From Eledone cirrhosa (Eukaryota; Mollusca; Cephalopoda; Octopoda; Eledonidae), in NCBI GenBank assembly GCA_964016885.1, contig OZ024743.1, forward strand, positions 186,450,755-186,514,754: DNA of 64,000 nt. Reading direction: 5' to 3'. Each line of letters opens with the position of its first letter. The stretch's first letter is position 1. The notes below the pieces were generated by a model, which saw only the letters and a list, made by a program, of their open reading frames with translations, did no database searches and was not told the DNA's origin. The position numbers were made by a program, and so were the translations under genes. This document shows, one piece after another, positions 30,110-44,799 of the stretch.

Positions 30110-33100
30110 TCACTGCTAGGTCTGCTCTAACTACTATATCTATAACCTAGTATAACAGTAATAATTGATGGTAGTGTGTCACTCCTAGGTCAGCTCTAAC
30201 TACTATATCTATAACATAGTATAACAGTAATAATTGATGGTAGTGTTTCACTCGTAGATCAGCTCTGACTACTATATCTATAACATAGTATAACAGTAAT
30301 AATTGATGGTAGTGTTTCACTTCTAGGTCAGCTCTAACTACTATATCTATAACATAGTATAACAGTAATAATTGATGGTAGTGTTACACTCCTAGGTCAG
30401 CTCTAACTACTATATCTATAACATAGTATAACATTAATAATTGATGGTAGTGTTTCACTCCTAAGTCAGCTCTAACTACTATATCTATAACATAGTATAA
30501 CAGTAATAATTGATGGTAGTGTTTCACTTCTAGGTCAGCTCTAACTACTATATCTATAACATAGTATAGCAGTAATAATTGATGGTAGTGTTTCACTCCT
30601 AGGTCAGCTCTAACTACTATATCTATAACATAGTATAACAGTAATAACTGATGGTAGTGTTTCACTCCTAAGTCAGCTCTAACTACTATATCTATAACAT
30701 AGTATAACAGTAATAATTGATGGTAGTGTTTCACTCCTAAGTCAGCTCTAACTACTATATTTATAACATAGTATAACAGTAATAATTGATGGTAGTGTTT
30801 CACTCCTAAGTGAGCTCTAACTACTATATCTATAACATAGTATAACAGTAATAATTGATGGTAGTGTTTCACTTCTAGGTCAGCTCTTACCACTATATCT
30901 ATAACATAGTATAACAGTAATAATTGATGGTAGTGTTTCACTCCTAAGTCAGCTCTAACTACTATATCTATAACATAGTATAACAGTAATAACTGATGGT
31001 AGTGTTTCACTCCTAGGTCAGCTCTAACTACTATATCTATAACATAGTATAACAGTAATAATTGATGGTAGTGTTTCACTCCTAAGTCAACTCTAACTAC
31101 TATATCTATAACATAGTATAACAGTAATAATTGATGGTAGTGTGTCACTCCTAGGTCAGCTCTAACTACTATATCTATAACATAGTATAACAGTAATAAT
31201 TGATGGTAGTGTTTAACTCCTAACTAAGCTCTGACTACTATATCTATAACATAGTATAACAGTAATAACTGATGGTAGTGTTTCACTCCTAGGTCAGCTC
31301 TAACTACTATATCTATAACATAGTATAACAGGAATAATTGATGGTAGTGTTTCACTTCTAGGTCAGCTCTAACTACTATATCTATAACATAGTATAACAG
31401 TAATAACTGATGGTAGTGTTTCACTCCTAGGCCAGCTCTAACTTGTATATATATAACATAGTATAACAGTAATAACTGATGGTAGTGTTTCACTCCTAGG
31501 TCAGCTCTGACTACTATATCTATAACATAGTATAACAGTAATAATTGATGGTAGTGTTTCACTCCTAAGTGAGCTCTGACTAATATATCTATAACATAGT
31601 ATAACAGTAATAATTGATGGTAGTGTTTCACTCCTAGGTCAGCTCTAACTACTATATATATAACATAGTATAACAGTAATAATTGATGGTAGTGTTTCAC
31701 TCCTAAGTCAACTCTAACTACTATATCTATAACATAGTATAACAGTAATAATTGATGGTAGTGTGTCACTCCTAGGTCAGCTCTAACTACTATATCTATA
31801 ACATAGTATAACAGTAATAATTGATGGTAGTGTTTCACTCCTAGGTCAGCTCTAACTACTATATCTATAACATAGTATAACAGTAATAATTGATGGTAGT
31901 GTTTCACTCCTAAGTCAGCTCTAACTACTATATCTATAACACAGTATAACAGTAATAATTGATGGTAGTGTTTCACTCCTAGGTCATCTCTAAGTACTAT
32001 ATCTATAACATAGTATAACAGTAATAATTGATGGTAGTGTTTCACTCCTAGGTCATCTCTAACTACTATATCTATAACATAGTATAACAGTAATAATTGA
32101 TGGTAGTGTTTCACTCCTAGGTAATCTCTAACTACTATATCTATAAAATAGTATAACAGTAATAATTGATGGTAGTGTTTCACTCCTAGGTCAGCTCTAA
32201 CTACTATATCTATAACATAGTATAACAGTACATACTGATGGTAGTGTTTCACTCCTAAGTCAGCTCTAACTACTATATCTATAACATAGTATAACAGTAC
32301 ATACTGATGGTAGTGTTTCACTCTTAAGTCAGCTCTAGCTACTATATCTATAACATAGTATAACAGTAATAACTGATGGTAGTGTTTCACTCCTAGGTCT
32401 GCTCTAACTACTATATCTATAACATAGTATACCACTAATAATTGATGGTAGTGTTACACTCCTAAGTCAGCTCTAACTACTATATCTATAACATAGTATA
32501 ACAGTAATAACTGATGGTAGTGTTTCACTCCTAGGCCAGCTCTGACTACTATATCTATAACATAGTATAAAAGTAATAATTGATGGTAGTGTTTCACTCC
32601 TAAGTGAGCTCTAACTACTATATCTATAACATAGTATAACAGTAATAATTGATGGTAGTGTTTCACTCCTAGGTCAGCTCTAACTACTATATCTATAACA
32701 TAGTATAACAGTAATAATTGATGGTAGTGTTTCACTCCTAAGTCAGCTCTAACTACTATATCTATAACATAGTATAACAGTAATAATTGATGGTAGTGTT
32801 TCACTCTTAGGTCAGCTCTGACTAATATATCTATAACATAGTATAACAGTAATAATTGATGGTAGTGTTTAACTCCTAGGTCAGCTCTGACTACTATATC
32901 TATAACATAGTATAACAGTAATAATTGATGGTAGTGTTTAACTCCTAGGTCTGCTCTGACTACTATATCTATAACATAGTATAACAGTAATAATTGATGG
33001 TAGTGTTTAACTCCTAGGTCAGCTCTGACTACTATATCTATAACATAGTATAACAGTAATAATTGATGGTAGTGTTTCACTCCTAAGTCAGCTCTAACTA

Positions 33101-36100
33101 CTATATCTATAACATAGTATAACAGTAATAATTGATGGTAGTGTTTCATTCCTAAGTCAGCTCTAACTACTATATCTATAACATAGTATAACAGTAATAA
33201 CTGATGGTAGTGTTTCACTCCTAGGTCAGCTCTAACTACTATATCTAAAACATAGTATAACAGTAATAATTGATGGTAGTGTTTCACTCCTAAGTCAGCT
33301 CTAACTACTATATCTATAACATAGTATAACAGTAATAATCGATGGTAGTGTTTCACTCCTAGATCAGCTCTGACTACTATATCTATAACATAGTATAACA
33401 GTAATAATTGATGGTAGTGTTTCACTCCTAAGTCAGCTCTAACTACTATATCTACAACATAGTATAACAGTAATAATTGATGGAAGTATTTCACTCCTAA
33501 GTCAGCTCTAACTACTATATCTATAACATAGTATAACACTAATAATTGATGGTAGTGTTTCACTCCTAGGTCTGCTCTAACTACTATATCTATAACATAG
33601 TATAACAGTAATAATTGATGGTAGTGTTTCACCCCTAAATAAGCTCTGACTACTATACCTATAACATAGTATAACATTAATAATTGATGGTAGTGTTGCA
33701 CTTCTTGGTCATCTCTAACTACTATATCTATAACATAGTATAACAGTAATAATTGATGGTAGTATTTCACTCCTAGATCAGCTCTGACTACTATATCTAT
33801 AACATAGTATAACAGTAATAATTGATGGTAGTGTTTCACTCCTAAGTCAGCTCTAACTACTATATCTATAACAGAGTATGACAGTAATAATCGATGGTAG
33901 TGTTTCACTTCTAGGTCAGCTCTAACTACTATATCTATAACATAGTATAACAGTAATAATTGATGGTAGTGTTTCACTCCTAAGTCAGCTCTAACTACTA
34001 TATCTATAACATAGTATAACAGTAATAATTGATGGTAGTGTTTCACTCCTAATTCAGCTCTAACTACTATATCTATAACATAGTATAACAGTAATAACTG
34101 ATGGTAGTGTTTAACTCCTAAGTCAGCTCTGACTACTATATCTATAACATAGTATAACAGTAATAACTGATGGTAGTGTTTAACTCCTAAGTCAGCTCTG
34201 ACTACTATATCTATAACATAGTATAATAGTAATAATTGATGGTATTGTTTCACTCCTAAGTCAGCTCTGACTACTATATCTATAACATAGTATAACAGTA
34301 ATAATTGATGGTAGTGTTTCACTCCTAAGTCAGCTCTAACTACTAGATCTATAACATAGTATAACAGTAATAATTTGATGGTAGTGTTTCACTCCTAAGT
34401 CAGCTCTGACTACTATATCTATAACATAGTATAACAGTAATAATTGATGGTATTGTTTCACTCCTAAGTGAGCTCTAACTACTATATCTATAACATAGTA
34501 TAACAGTAATAATTGATGGTAGTGTTTCACTCCTAGGTCAGCTCTAACTACTATATCTATAACATAGTATAACAGTAATAATTGATGGTAGTGTTTCACT
34601 CCTAAGTCAGCTCTAACTACTATATCTATAACATAGTATAACAGTAATAATTGATGGTAGTGTTTCACTCTTAGGTCAGCTCTGACTAATATATCTATAA
34701 CATAGTATAACAGTAATAATTGATGGTAGTGTTTAACTCCTAGGTCAGCTCTGACTACTATATCTATAACATAGTATAACAGTAATAATTGATGGTAGTG
34801 TTTAACTCCTAGGTCTGCTCTGACTACTATATCTATAACATAGTATAACAGTAATAATTGATGGTAGTGTTTAACTCCTAGGTCAGCTCTGACTACTATA
34901 TCTATAACATAGTATAACAGTAATAATTGATGGTAGTGTTTCACTCTTAGGTCAGCTCTGACTAATATATCTATAACATAGTATAACAGTAATAATTGAT
35001 GGTAGTGTTTAACTCCTAGGTAATCTCTAACTACTATATCTATAACATAGTATAACAGTAATAACTGATGGTAGTGTTTCACTCCTAAGTCAGTTCTAAC
35101 TACTATATATATAACATAGTATAACAGTAATAACTGATGGTAGTGTTTCACTCCTAGGTCAGCTCTAACTTCTATATCTATAACATAGTATAACAGTAAT
35201 AATTGATGGTAATGATTCACTCCTAAGTCAGCTCTAACTACTATATCTATAACATAGTATAACAGTAATAATTGATGGTAGTGTTTCACTCCTAAGTCAG
35301 CTCTAACTACTATATCTATAACATAGTATAACAGTAATAATTGATGGTAGAGTTTCACTCCTAAGTCAGCTCTAGCTACTATATCTATAACATAGTATAA
35401 CAGTAATAACTGATGGTAGTGTTTCACTGCTAGGTCTGCTCTAACTACTATATCTATAACCTAGTATAACAGTAATAATTGATGGTAGTGTGTCACTCCT
35501 AGGTCAGCTCTAACTACTATATCTATAACATAGTATAACAGTAATAATTGATGGTAGTGTTTCACTCGTAGATCAGCTCTGACTACTATATCTATAACAT
35601 AGTATAACAGTAATAATTGATGGTAGTGTTTCACTTCTAGGTCAGCTCTAACTACTATATCTATAACATAGTATAACAGTAATAATTGATGGTAGTGTTA
35701 CACTCCTAGGTCAGCTCTAACTACTATATCTATAACATAGTATAACATTAATAATTGATGGTAGTGTTTCACTCCTAAGTCAGCTCTAACTACTATATCT
35801 ATAACATAGTATAACAGTAATAATTGATGGTAGTGTTTCACTTCTAGGTCAGCTCTAACTACTATATCTATAACATAGTATAGCAGTAATAATTGATGGT
35901 AGTGTTTCACTCCTAGGTCAGCTCTAACTACTATATCTATAACATAGTATAACAGTAATAACTGATGGTAGTGTTTCACTCCTAAGTCAGCTCTAACTAC
36001 TATATCTATAACATAGTATAACAGTAATAATTGATGGTAGTGTTTCACTCCTAAGTCAGCTCTAACTACTATATTTATAACATAGTATAACAGTAATAAT

Positions 36101-39100
36101 TGATGGTAGTGTTTCACTCCTAAGTGAGCTCTAACTACTATATCTATAACATAGTATAACAGTAATAATTTATGGTAGTGTTTCACTTCTAGGTCAGCTC
36201 TTACCACTATATCTATAACATAGTATAACAGTAATAATTGATGGTAGTGTTTCACTCCTAAGTCAGCTCTAACTACTATATCTATAACATAGTATAACAG
36301 TAATAACTGATGGTAGTGTTTCACTCCTAGGTCAGCTCTAACTACTATATCTATAACATAGTATAACAGTAATAATTGATGGTAGTGTTTCACTCCTAAG
36401 TCAACTCTAACTACTATATCTATAACATAGTATAACAGTAATAATTGATGGTAGTGTGTCACTCCTAGGTCAGCTCTAACTACTATATCTATAACATAGT
36501 ATAACAGTAATAATTGATGGTAGTGTTTAACTCCTAACTAAGCTCTGACTACTATATCTATAACATAGTATAACAGTAATAACTGATGGTAGTGTTTCAC
36601 TCCTAGGTCAGCTCTAACTACTATATCTATAACATAGTATAACAGGAATAATTGATGGTAGTGTTTCACTTCTAGGTCAGCTCTAACTACTATATCTATA
36701 ACATAGTATAACAGTAATAACTGATGGTAGTGTTTCACTCCTAGGCCAGCTCTAACTTGTATATATATAACATAGTATAACAGTAATAACTGATGGTAGT
36801 GTTTCACTCCTAGGTCAGCTCTGACTACTATATCTATAACATAGTATAACAGTAATAATTGATGGTAGTGTTTCACTCCTAAGTGAGCTCTGACTAATAT
36901 ATCTATAACATAGTATAACAGTAATAATTGATGGTAGTGTTTCACTCCTAGGTCAGCTCTAACTACTATATATATAACATAGTATAACAGTAATAATTGA
37001 TGGTAGTGTTTCACTCCTAAGTCAACTCTAACTACTATATCTATAACATAGTATAACAGTAATAATTGATGGTAGTGTGTCACTCCTAGGTCAGCTCTAA
37101 CTACTATATCTATAACATAGTATAACAGTAATAATTGATGGTAGTGTTTCACTCCTAGGTCAGCTCTAACTACTATATCTATAACATAGTATAACAGTAA
37201 TAATTGATGGTAGTGTTTCACTCCTAAGTCAGCTCTAACTACTATATCTATAACACAGTATAACAGTAATAATTGATGGTAGTGTTTCACTCCTAGGTCA
37301 TCTCTAAGTACTATATCTATAACATAGTATAACAGTAATAATTGATGGTAGTGTTTCACTCCTAGGTCATCTCTAACTACTATTTCTATAACATAGTATA
37401 ACAGTAATTATTGATGGTAGTGTTTCACTCCTAGGTAATCTCTAACTACTATATCTATAAAATAGTATAACAGTAATAATTGATGGTAGTGTTTCACTCC
37501 TAGGTCAGCTCTAACTACTATATCTATAACATAGTATAACAGTACATACTGATGGTAGTGTTTCACTCCTAAGTCAGCTCTAACTACTATATCTATAACA
37601 TAGTATAACAGTACATACTGATGGTAGTGTTTCACTCCTAGGTCTGCTCTAACTACTATATCTATAACATAGTATACCACTAATAATTGATGGTAGTGTT
37701 ACACTCCTAAGTCAGCTCTAACTACTATATCTATAACATAGTATAACAGTAATAACTGATGGTAGTGTTTCACTCCTAGGCCAGCTCTGACTACTATATC
37801 TATAACATAGTATAAAAGTAATAATTGATGGTAGTGTTTCACTCCTAAGTGAGCTCTAACTACTATATCTATAACATAGTATAACAGTAATAATTGATTG
37901 CAGTGTTTCACTCCTAGGTCAGCTCTAACTACTATATCTATAACATAGTATAACAGTAATAATTGATGGTAGTGTTTCACTCCTAAGTCAGCTCTAACTA
38001 CTATATCTATAACATAGTATAACAGTAATAATTGATGGTAGTGTTTCACTCTTAGGTCTGCTCTGACTAATATATCTATAACATAGTATAACAGTAATAA
38101 TTGATGGTAGTGTTTAACTCCTAGGTCAGCTCTGACTACTATATCTATAACATAGTATAACAGTAATAATTGATGGTAGTGTTTAACTCCTAGGTCTGCT
38201 CTGACTACTATATCTATAACATAGTATAACAGTAATAATTGATGGTAGTGTTTAACTCCTAGGTCAGCTCTGACTACTATATCTATAACATAGTATAACA
38301 GTAATAATTGATGGTAGTGTTTCACTCCTAAGTCAGCTCTAACTACTATATCTATAACATAGTATAACAGTAATAATTGATGGTAGTGTTTCATTCCTAA
38401 GTCAGCTCTAACTACTATATCTATAACATAGTATAACAGTAATAACTGATGGTAGTGTTTCACTCCTAGGTCAGCTCTAACTACTATATCTAAAACATAG
38501 TATAACAGTAATAATTGATGGTAGTGTTTCACTCCTAAGTCAGCTCTAACTACTATATCTATAACATAGTATAACAGTAATAATCGATGGTAGTGTTTCA
38601 CTCCTAGATCAGCTCTGACTACTATATCTATAACATAGTATAACAGTAATAATTGATGGTAGTGTTTCACTCCTAAGTCAGCTCTAACTACTATATCTAC
38701 AACATAGTATAACAGTAATAATTGATGGAAGTATTTCACTCCTAAGTCAGCTCTAACTACTATATCTATAACATAGTATAACACTAATAATTGATGGTAG
38801 TGTTTCACTCCTAGGTCTGCTCTAACTACTATATCTATAACATAGTATAACAGTAATAATTGATGGTAGTGTTTCACCCCTAAATAAGCTCTGACTACTA
38901 TACCTATAACATAGTATAACATTAATAATTGATGGTAGTGTTGCACTGCTTGGTCATCTCTAACTACTATATCTATAACATAGTATAACAGTAATAATTT
39001 ATGGTAGTATTTCACTCCTAGATCAGCTCTGACTACTATATCTATAACATAGTATAACAGTAATAATTGATGGTAGTGTTTCACTCCTAAGTCAGCTCTA

Positions 39101-40740
39101 ACTACTATATCTATAACAGAGTATAACAGTAATAATCGATGGTAGTGTTTCACTTCTAGGTCAGCTCTAACTACTATATCTATAACATAGTATAACAGTA
39201 ATAATTGATGGTAGTGTTTCACTCCTAAGTCAGCTCTAACTACTATATCTATAACATAGTATAACAGTAATAATTGATGGTAGTGTTTCACTCCTAATTC
39301 AGCTCTAACTACTATATCTATAACATAGTATAACAGTAATAACTGATGGTAGTGTTTAACTCCTAAGTCAGCTCTGACTACTATATCTATAACATAGTAT
39401 AACAGTAATAACTGATGGTAGTGTTTAACTCCTAAGTCAGCTCTGACTACTATATCTATAACATAGTATAATAGTAATAATTGATGGTATTGTTTCACTC
39501 CTAAGTCAGCTCTGACTACTATATCTATAACATAGTATAACAGTAATAATTGATGGTAGTGTTTCACTCCTAAGTCAGCTCTAACTACTATATCTATAAC
39601 ATAGTATAACAGTAATAATTTGATGGTAGTGTTTCACTCCTAAGTCAGCTCTGACTACTATATCTATAACATAGTATAACAGTAATAATTGATGGTATTG
39701 TTTCACTCCTAAGTCAGCTGTAACTACTATATCTATAACATAGTATAACAGTAATAATTGATGGTAGTGTTTCACTCCTAAGTCAGCTCTAACTACTATA
39801 TCTATAACATAGTATAACAGTAATAATTTGATGGTAGTGTTTCACTCCTAGGTCAGCTCTGACTACTATATCTATAACACAGTATAACAGTAATAATTGA
39901 TGGTAGTGTTTCCCTCCTAGGTCAGCTCTAACTTGTATATCTATAACATAGTATAACAGTAATAATTGATGGTAGTGTTTAACTCCTAAGTCAGCTCTAA
40001 CTACTATATCTATAACATAGTATAACAGTAATAATTGATGGTAGTGTTTCACTCCTAGGTCAGCTCTAACTACTATATCTATAACATAGTATAACAGTAA
40101 TAATTGATGGTAGTGTTTCACTCTTAGGTCAGCTCTGACTAATATATCTATAACATAGTATAACAGTAATAATTGATGGTAGTGTTTAACCCCTAGGTCA
40201 GCTCTGACTACTATATCTATAACATAGTATAACAGTAATAATTGATGGTAGTGTTTAACTCCTAGGTCAGCTCTGACTACTATATCTATAACATAGTATA
40301 AAAGTAATAATTGATGGTAGTGTTTCACTCCTAGGTAATCTCTAACTACTATATCTATAACATAGTATAACAGTAATAACTGATGGTAGTGTTTCACTCC
40401 TAAGTCAGTTCTAACTACTATATATATAACATAGTATAACAGTAATAACTGATGGTAGTGTTTCACTCCTAGGTCAGCTCTAACTTCTATATCTATAACA
40501 TAGTATAACAGTAATAATTGATGGTAATGATTCACTCCTAAGTCAGCTCTAACTACTATATCTATAACATAGTATAACAGTAATAATTGATGTTAGTGTT
40601 TCACTCCTAAGTCAGCTCTAACTACTATATCTATAACATAGTATAACAGTAATAATTGATGGTAGTGTTTCACTCCTAAGTCAGCTCTAGCTACTATATC
40701 TATAACATAGTATAACAGTAATAACTGATGGTAGTGTTTC
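30110..40740. repeat. Two tandem copies of a 77-monomer (about 5,314-bp) higher-order unit
   Basis: The unit at about 30,110-35,424 is followed by a second copy at about 35,425-40,740. The GGTAATGATTCAC marker monomers at 29,891, 35,205 and 40,520 are spaced 5,314 and 5,315 bp apart (77 x 69 plus 1 or 2). Long open stretches 32,454-34,322 and 37,699-39,567 correspond at offset 5,245: one monomer is missing from the right copy near 37,620, and another is gained back near 39,600. This is the largest repeating unit I could identify in the array. Confidence 0.85.
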
Positions 40741-42756
40741 ACTCCTAGGTCTGCTCTAACTACTATATCTATAACATAGTATACCACTAATAATTGATGG
40801 TAGTGTTTCACTCCTAAGTCAGCTCTAACTACTATATCTATAACATAGTATAACAGTAATAACTGATGGTAGTGTTTCACTCCTAGATCAGCTCTAACTT
40901 CTATACCTATAACATAGTATAACAGTAATAACTGATGGTAGTGTTTAACTCCTAAGTCAGCTCTGACTACTATATCTGTAAAATAGTATAATACTAATAA
41001 TTGATGGTAGTGTTTCACTCCTAGATCAGCTCTAACTACTATATCTATAACATAGTATAACAGTAATAATTGATGGTAGTGTTTCACTCGTACGTCGGCT
41101 CTGACTACTATATTTATAACATAGTATAATACTAATAATTGATGGTAGTGTTTCACTCCTAAGTCAGCTCTAACTTCTATATCTATAACATAGTATAACA
41201 TTAATAATTGATGGTAGTGTTTAATTCCTAAGTCAGCTCTGACTACTATATCTATAACATAGTATAACAGTAATAATTCATGGTAGTGTTTCCCTCCTAG
41301 GTCAGCTCTAACTTCTATATCTATAACATAGTATAACAGTAATAATTGATGGTAGTGTTTCACTCCTAAGTCAGCTCTAACTACAATATCTATAACATAG
41401 TATAACAGTAATAATTGATGGTAGTGTTTCACTCCTAAGTCAGCTCTAACTACTATATCTATAACATAGTATAACAGTAATAATTGATGGTAGTGTTTCA
41501 CTCCTAGGTCAGCTGTGACTACTATATCTATAACATAGTATAACAGTAATAATTGATGGTAGTGTTTAACTCCTAAGTCAGCTCTGACTACTATATCTGT
41601 AATATAGTATAATACTAATAATTGATGGTAGTGTTTCACTCCTAGATCAGCTCTGACTACTATATCTATAACATAGTATAACAGTAATAATTGATGGTAA
41701 TGTTTCACTCCTAAGTCAGCTCTAACTATTATATCTATAACATAGAATAATACTAATAATTGATGGTAGTGTTTCACTCCTAAGTCAGCTCTAACTTCTA
41801 TATCTATAACATAGTATAACAGTAATAACTGATGGTAGTGTTTCACTCCTAGGTCAGCTCAAACTACTATATCTATAACATAGTATAACAGTAATAATTG
41901 ATGGTAGTGTTTCACTCCTAGATCAGCTCTAACCACTATATCTATAACATAGTATAACAGTAATAATTGATGGTACTGTTTCACTCCTAAGTCAGCTCTA
42001 ACTACTATATCTATAACATAGTATAACAGTAATAATTGATGGTAGTGTTTCACTCCTAAGTCAGATCTAACTACGATATCTATAACAAAGTATAACAGTA
42101 ATAATTGATGGTAGTGTTTCACTCCTAGGTCATCTCCAACTACTATATCTATAACATAGTATAACAGTAATAATTGATGGTAGTGATTCACTCCTCAGTC
42201 ATCTCTAACTACTATATCTATAACATAGTATAACAGTAATAACTGATGGTAGTGTTTCAGTCCTAGGTCTGCTCTAACTACTATATCTATAACATAGTAT
42301 AACAGTAATAATTGATGGTAGTGTTTCACTCCTAGGTCAGCTCTAACTACTATATCTATAACATAGTATAACAGTAATAATTGATGGTAGTGTTACACTC
42401 CTAGGTCAGCTCTAAATACTATATGTATAACATAGTATAACAGTAATGATTGATGGTAGTGTTTCACTCCTAGGTCAGTTCTGACTACTATATCTATAAC
42501 ATAGTATAACAGTAATAATTGATGGTAGTGTTACACTCCTAAGTCAGCTCTAACTACTATATCTATAACATAGTATAACAGTAATAATTGATGGTAGTGT
42601 TTCACCCCTAGGTCAGCTCTAACTACTATATCTATAACATAGTATAACAGTAATAATTGATGGCAGTGTTTCACTCGTAGATCAGCTCTGACTACTATAT
42701 CTATAACATAGTATAACAGTAATAATTGATGGTAGTGTTTCACTCCTAAGTCAGCT

Positions 42757-42773
42757 CTACACAGTATAACACT
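42757..42773. repeat. Truncated 53-bp monomer inside the satellite
   Basis: At this point GTCAGCTCTA runs directly into CACAGTATAAC. The usual 16 bases between them (the ACTACTATATC part of the unit) are missing, which gives a 53-bp monomer and shifts the frame. It is a clean internal deletion and could serve as a unique marker in this otherwise repetitive block. Confidence 0.8.
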
Positions 42774-44799
42774 AATAATTGATGGTAGTGTTTCACTCCT
42801 AAGTCAGCTCTGACTACTATATCTATAACATAGTATAATAATAATAACTGATGGTAGTGTTTCACTCCTAGGTCAGCTCTAACTACTATATCTATAACAT
42901 AGTATAACAGTAATAATTGATGGTAGTGTTTCACTCCTAAGTCAGCTCTAACTACTATATCAATAACACAGTATAACAGGAATAATTGATGGTAGTGTTT
43001 CACTCGTAGATCAGCTCTGACTACTATATCTATAACATAGTATAACAGTAATAATTGATGGTAGTGTTTCACTCCTAAGTAAGCTCTAACTACTATATCA
43101 ATAACACAGTATAACAGGAATAATTGATGGTAGTGTTTCACTCCTAGGTCAGCTCTAACTACTATATCTATAACATAGTATAACAGTAATAACTGATGGT
43201 AGTGTTTCACTCCTAGGCCAGCTCTAACTTGTATATATATAACATAGTATAACAGTAATAACTGATGGTAGTGTTTCACTCCTAGGTCAGCGCTGACTAC
43301 TTTATCTATAACATAGTATAACAGTAATAATTGATGGTAGTGTTACACTCCTAGGTCACCTCTAACTACTATATCTATAACATAGTATAATACTAATAAT
43401 TGATGGTAGTGTTTCACTCCTAGGTCAGCTCCGACTACTATATCTATAACATAGTATAACAGTAATAATTGATGGTAGTGTTTAACTCCTAAGTCAGCTC
43501 TGACTACTATATCTATAACATAGTATAACAGTAATAATTGATGGTAGTGTTTCACTCCTAGCTCAGCTCTAACTACTATTCTATAACTTAATATAACAGT
43601 AATAACTGATGGTAATGATACACTCCTAAGTCAGCTCTAACTACTATATCTATAACATAGTATAACAGTAATAATTGATGGTAGTGTTTCACTCCTAGGT
43701 CAGCTCTAACTACTATATCAATAACATAGTATAACAGTAATTACTGATGGTAGTGTTACACTCCTAAGTCAGCTCTAACTACTATATTTATAACATAGTA
43801 TAACAGTAATAATTGATGGTAGTGTTACACTCCTAAGTCAGCTCTAACTACTATATCTATAACATAGTATAACAGTAATAAATGATGGTATTGTTTCACT
43901 CCTAGGTCAGCTCTAACTACAATATCTATAACATAGTATAACAGAAATAATTGATGGTAGTGTTTCACTCCTAAGTCAGCTCTAACTACTATATCTATAA
44001 CATAGTATAACAGTAATAACTGATGGTAGTGTTTCACTCCTAGGTCACCTTTAACTACTATATCTATAACATAGTATAACAGTAATAATTGATGGTAGGG
44101 TTTCATTCCTAAGTCAGCTCTGACTACTATATCTATAACATAGTATAACAGTAATAATTGATGGTAGTGTTTCACTCCTAGGTCTGCTCTAACTACTATA
44201 TCTATAACATAGTATAACAGTAATAATTGATGGTAGTGTTTCACTCCTAGGTCAGCTCTAACTACTATATCTATAACATAGTATAACAGTAATAACTGAT
44301 GGTAGTGTTACACTCCTAAGTCAGCTCTGATTACTATATCTATAACATAGTATAACAGTAATAACTGATGGTAGTGTTTCACTCCTAGGTCAGCTCTAAC
44401 TACTATATCTATAACGTAGTATAACAGTAATAATTGATATGTAGTGTTTCACTCCTAGGTCAGCTCTAACTTCTATATCTATAACATAGTATAACAGTAA
44501 TAATTGATGGTAGTGTTTCACTCGCAGGTCAGCTCTGACTACTTTCTCTATAACATAGTATAACCGTAATAATTGATGGTAGTGTTACACTCCTAAGTCA
44601 GCTCTGACTATTATATCTATAACATAGTATAACAGTAATAATTGATGGTAGTGTTTCACTCCTAAGTCAACTCTGACTACTATATCTATAACATAGTATA
44701 ACAGTAATAATTGATGGTAGTGTTTCACTCCTCGGTCAGCTGTGACTACTATATCTATAACATAGTATAACAGTAATAATTGATGGTAGTGTTTCACTC

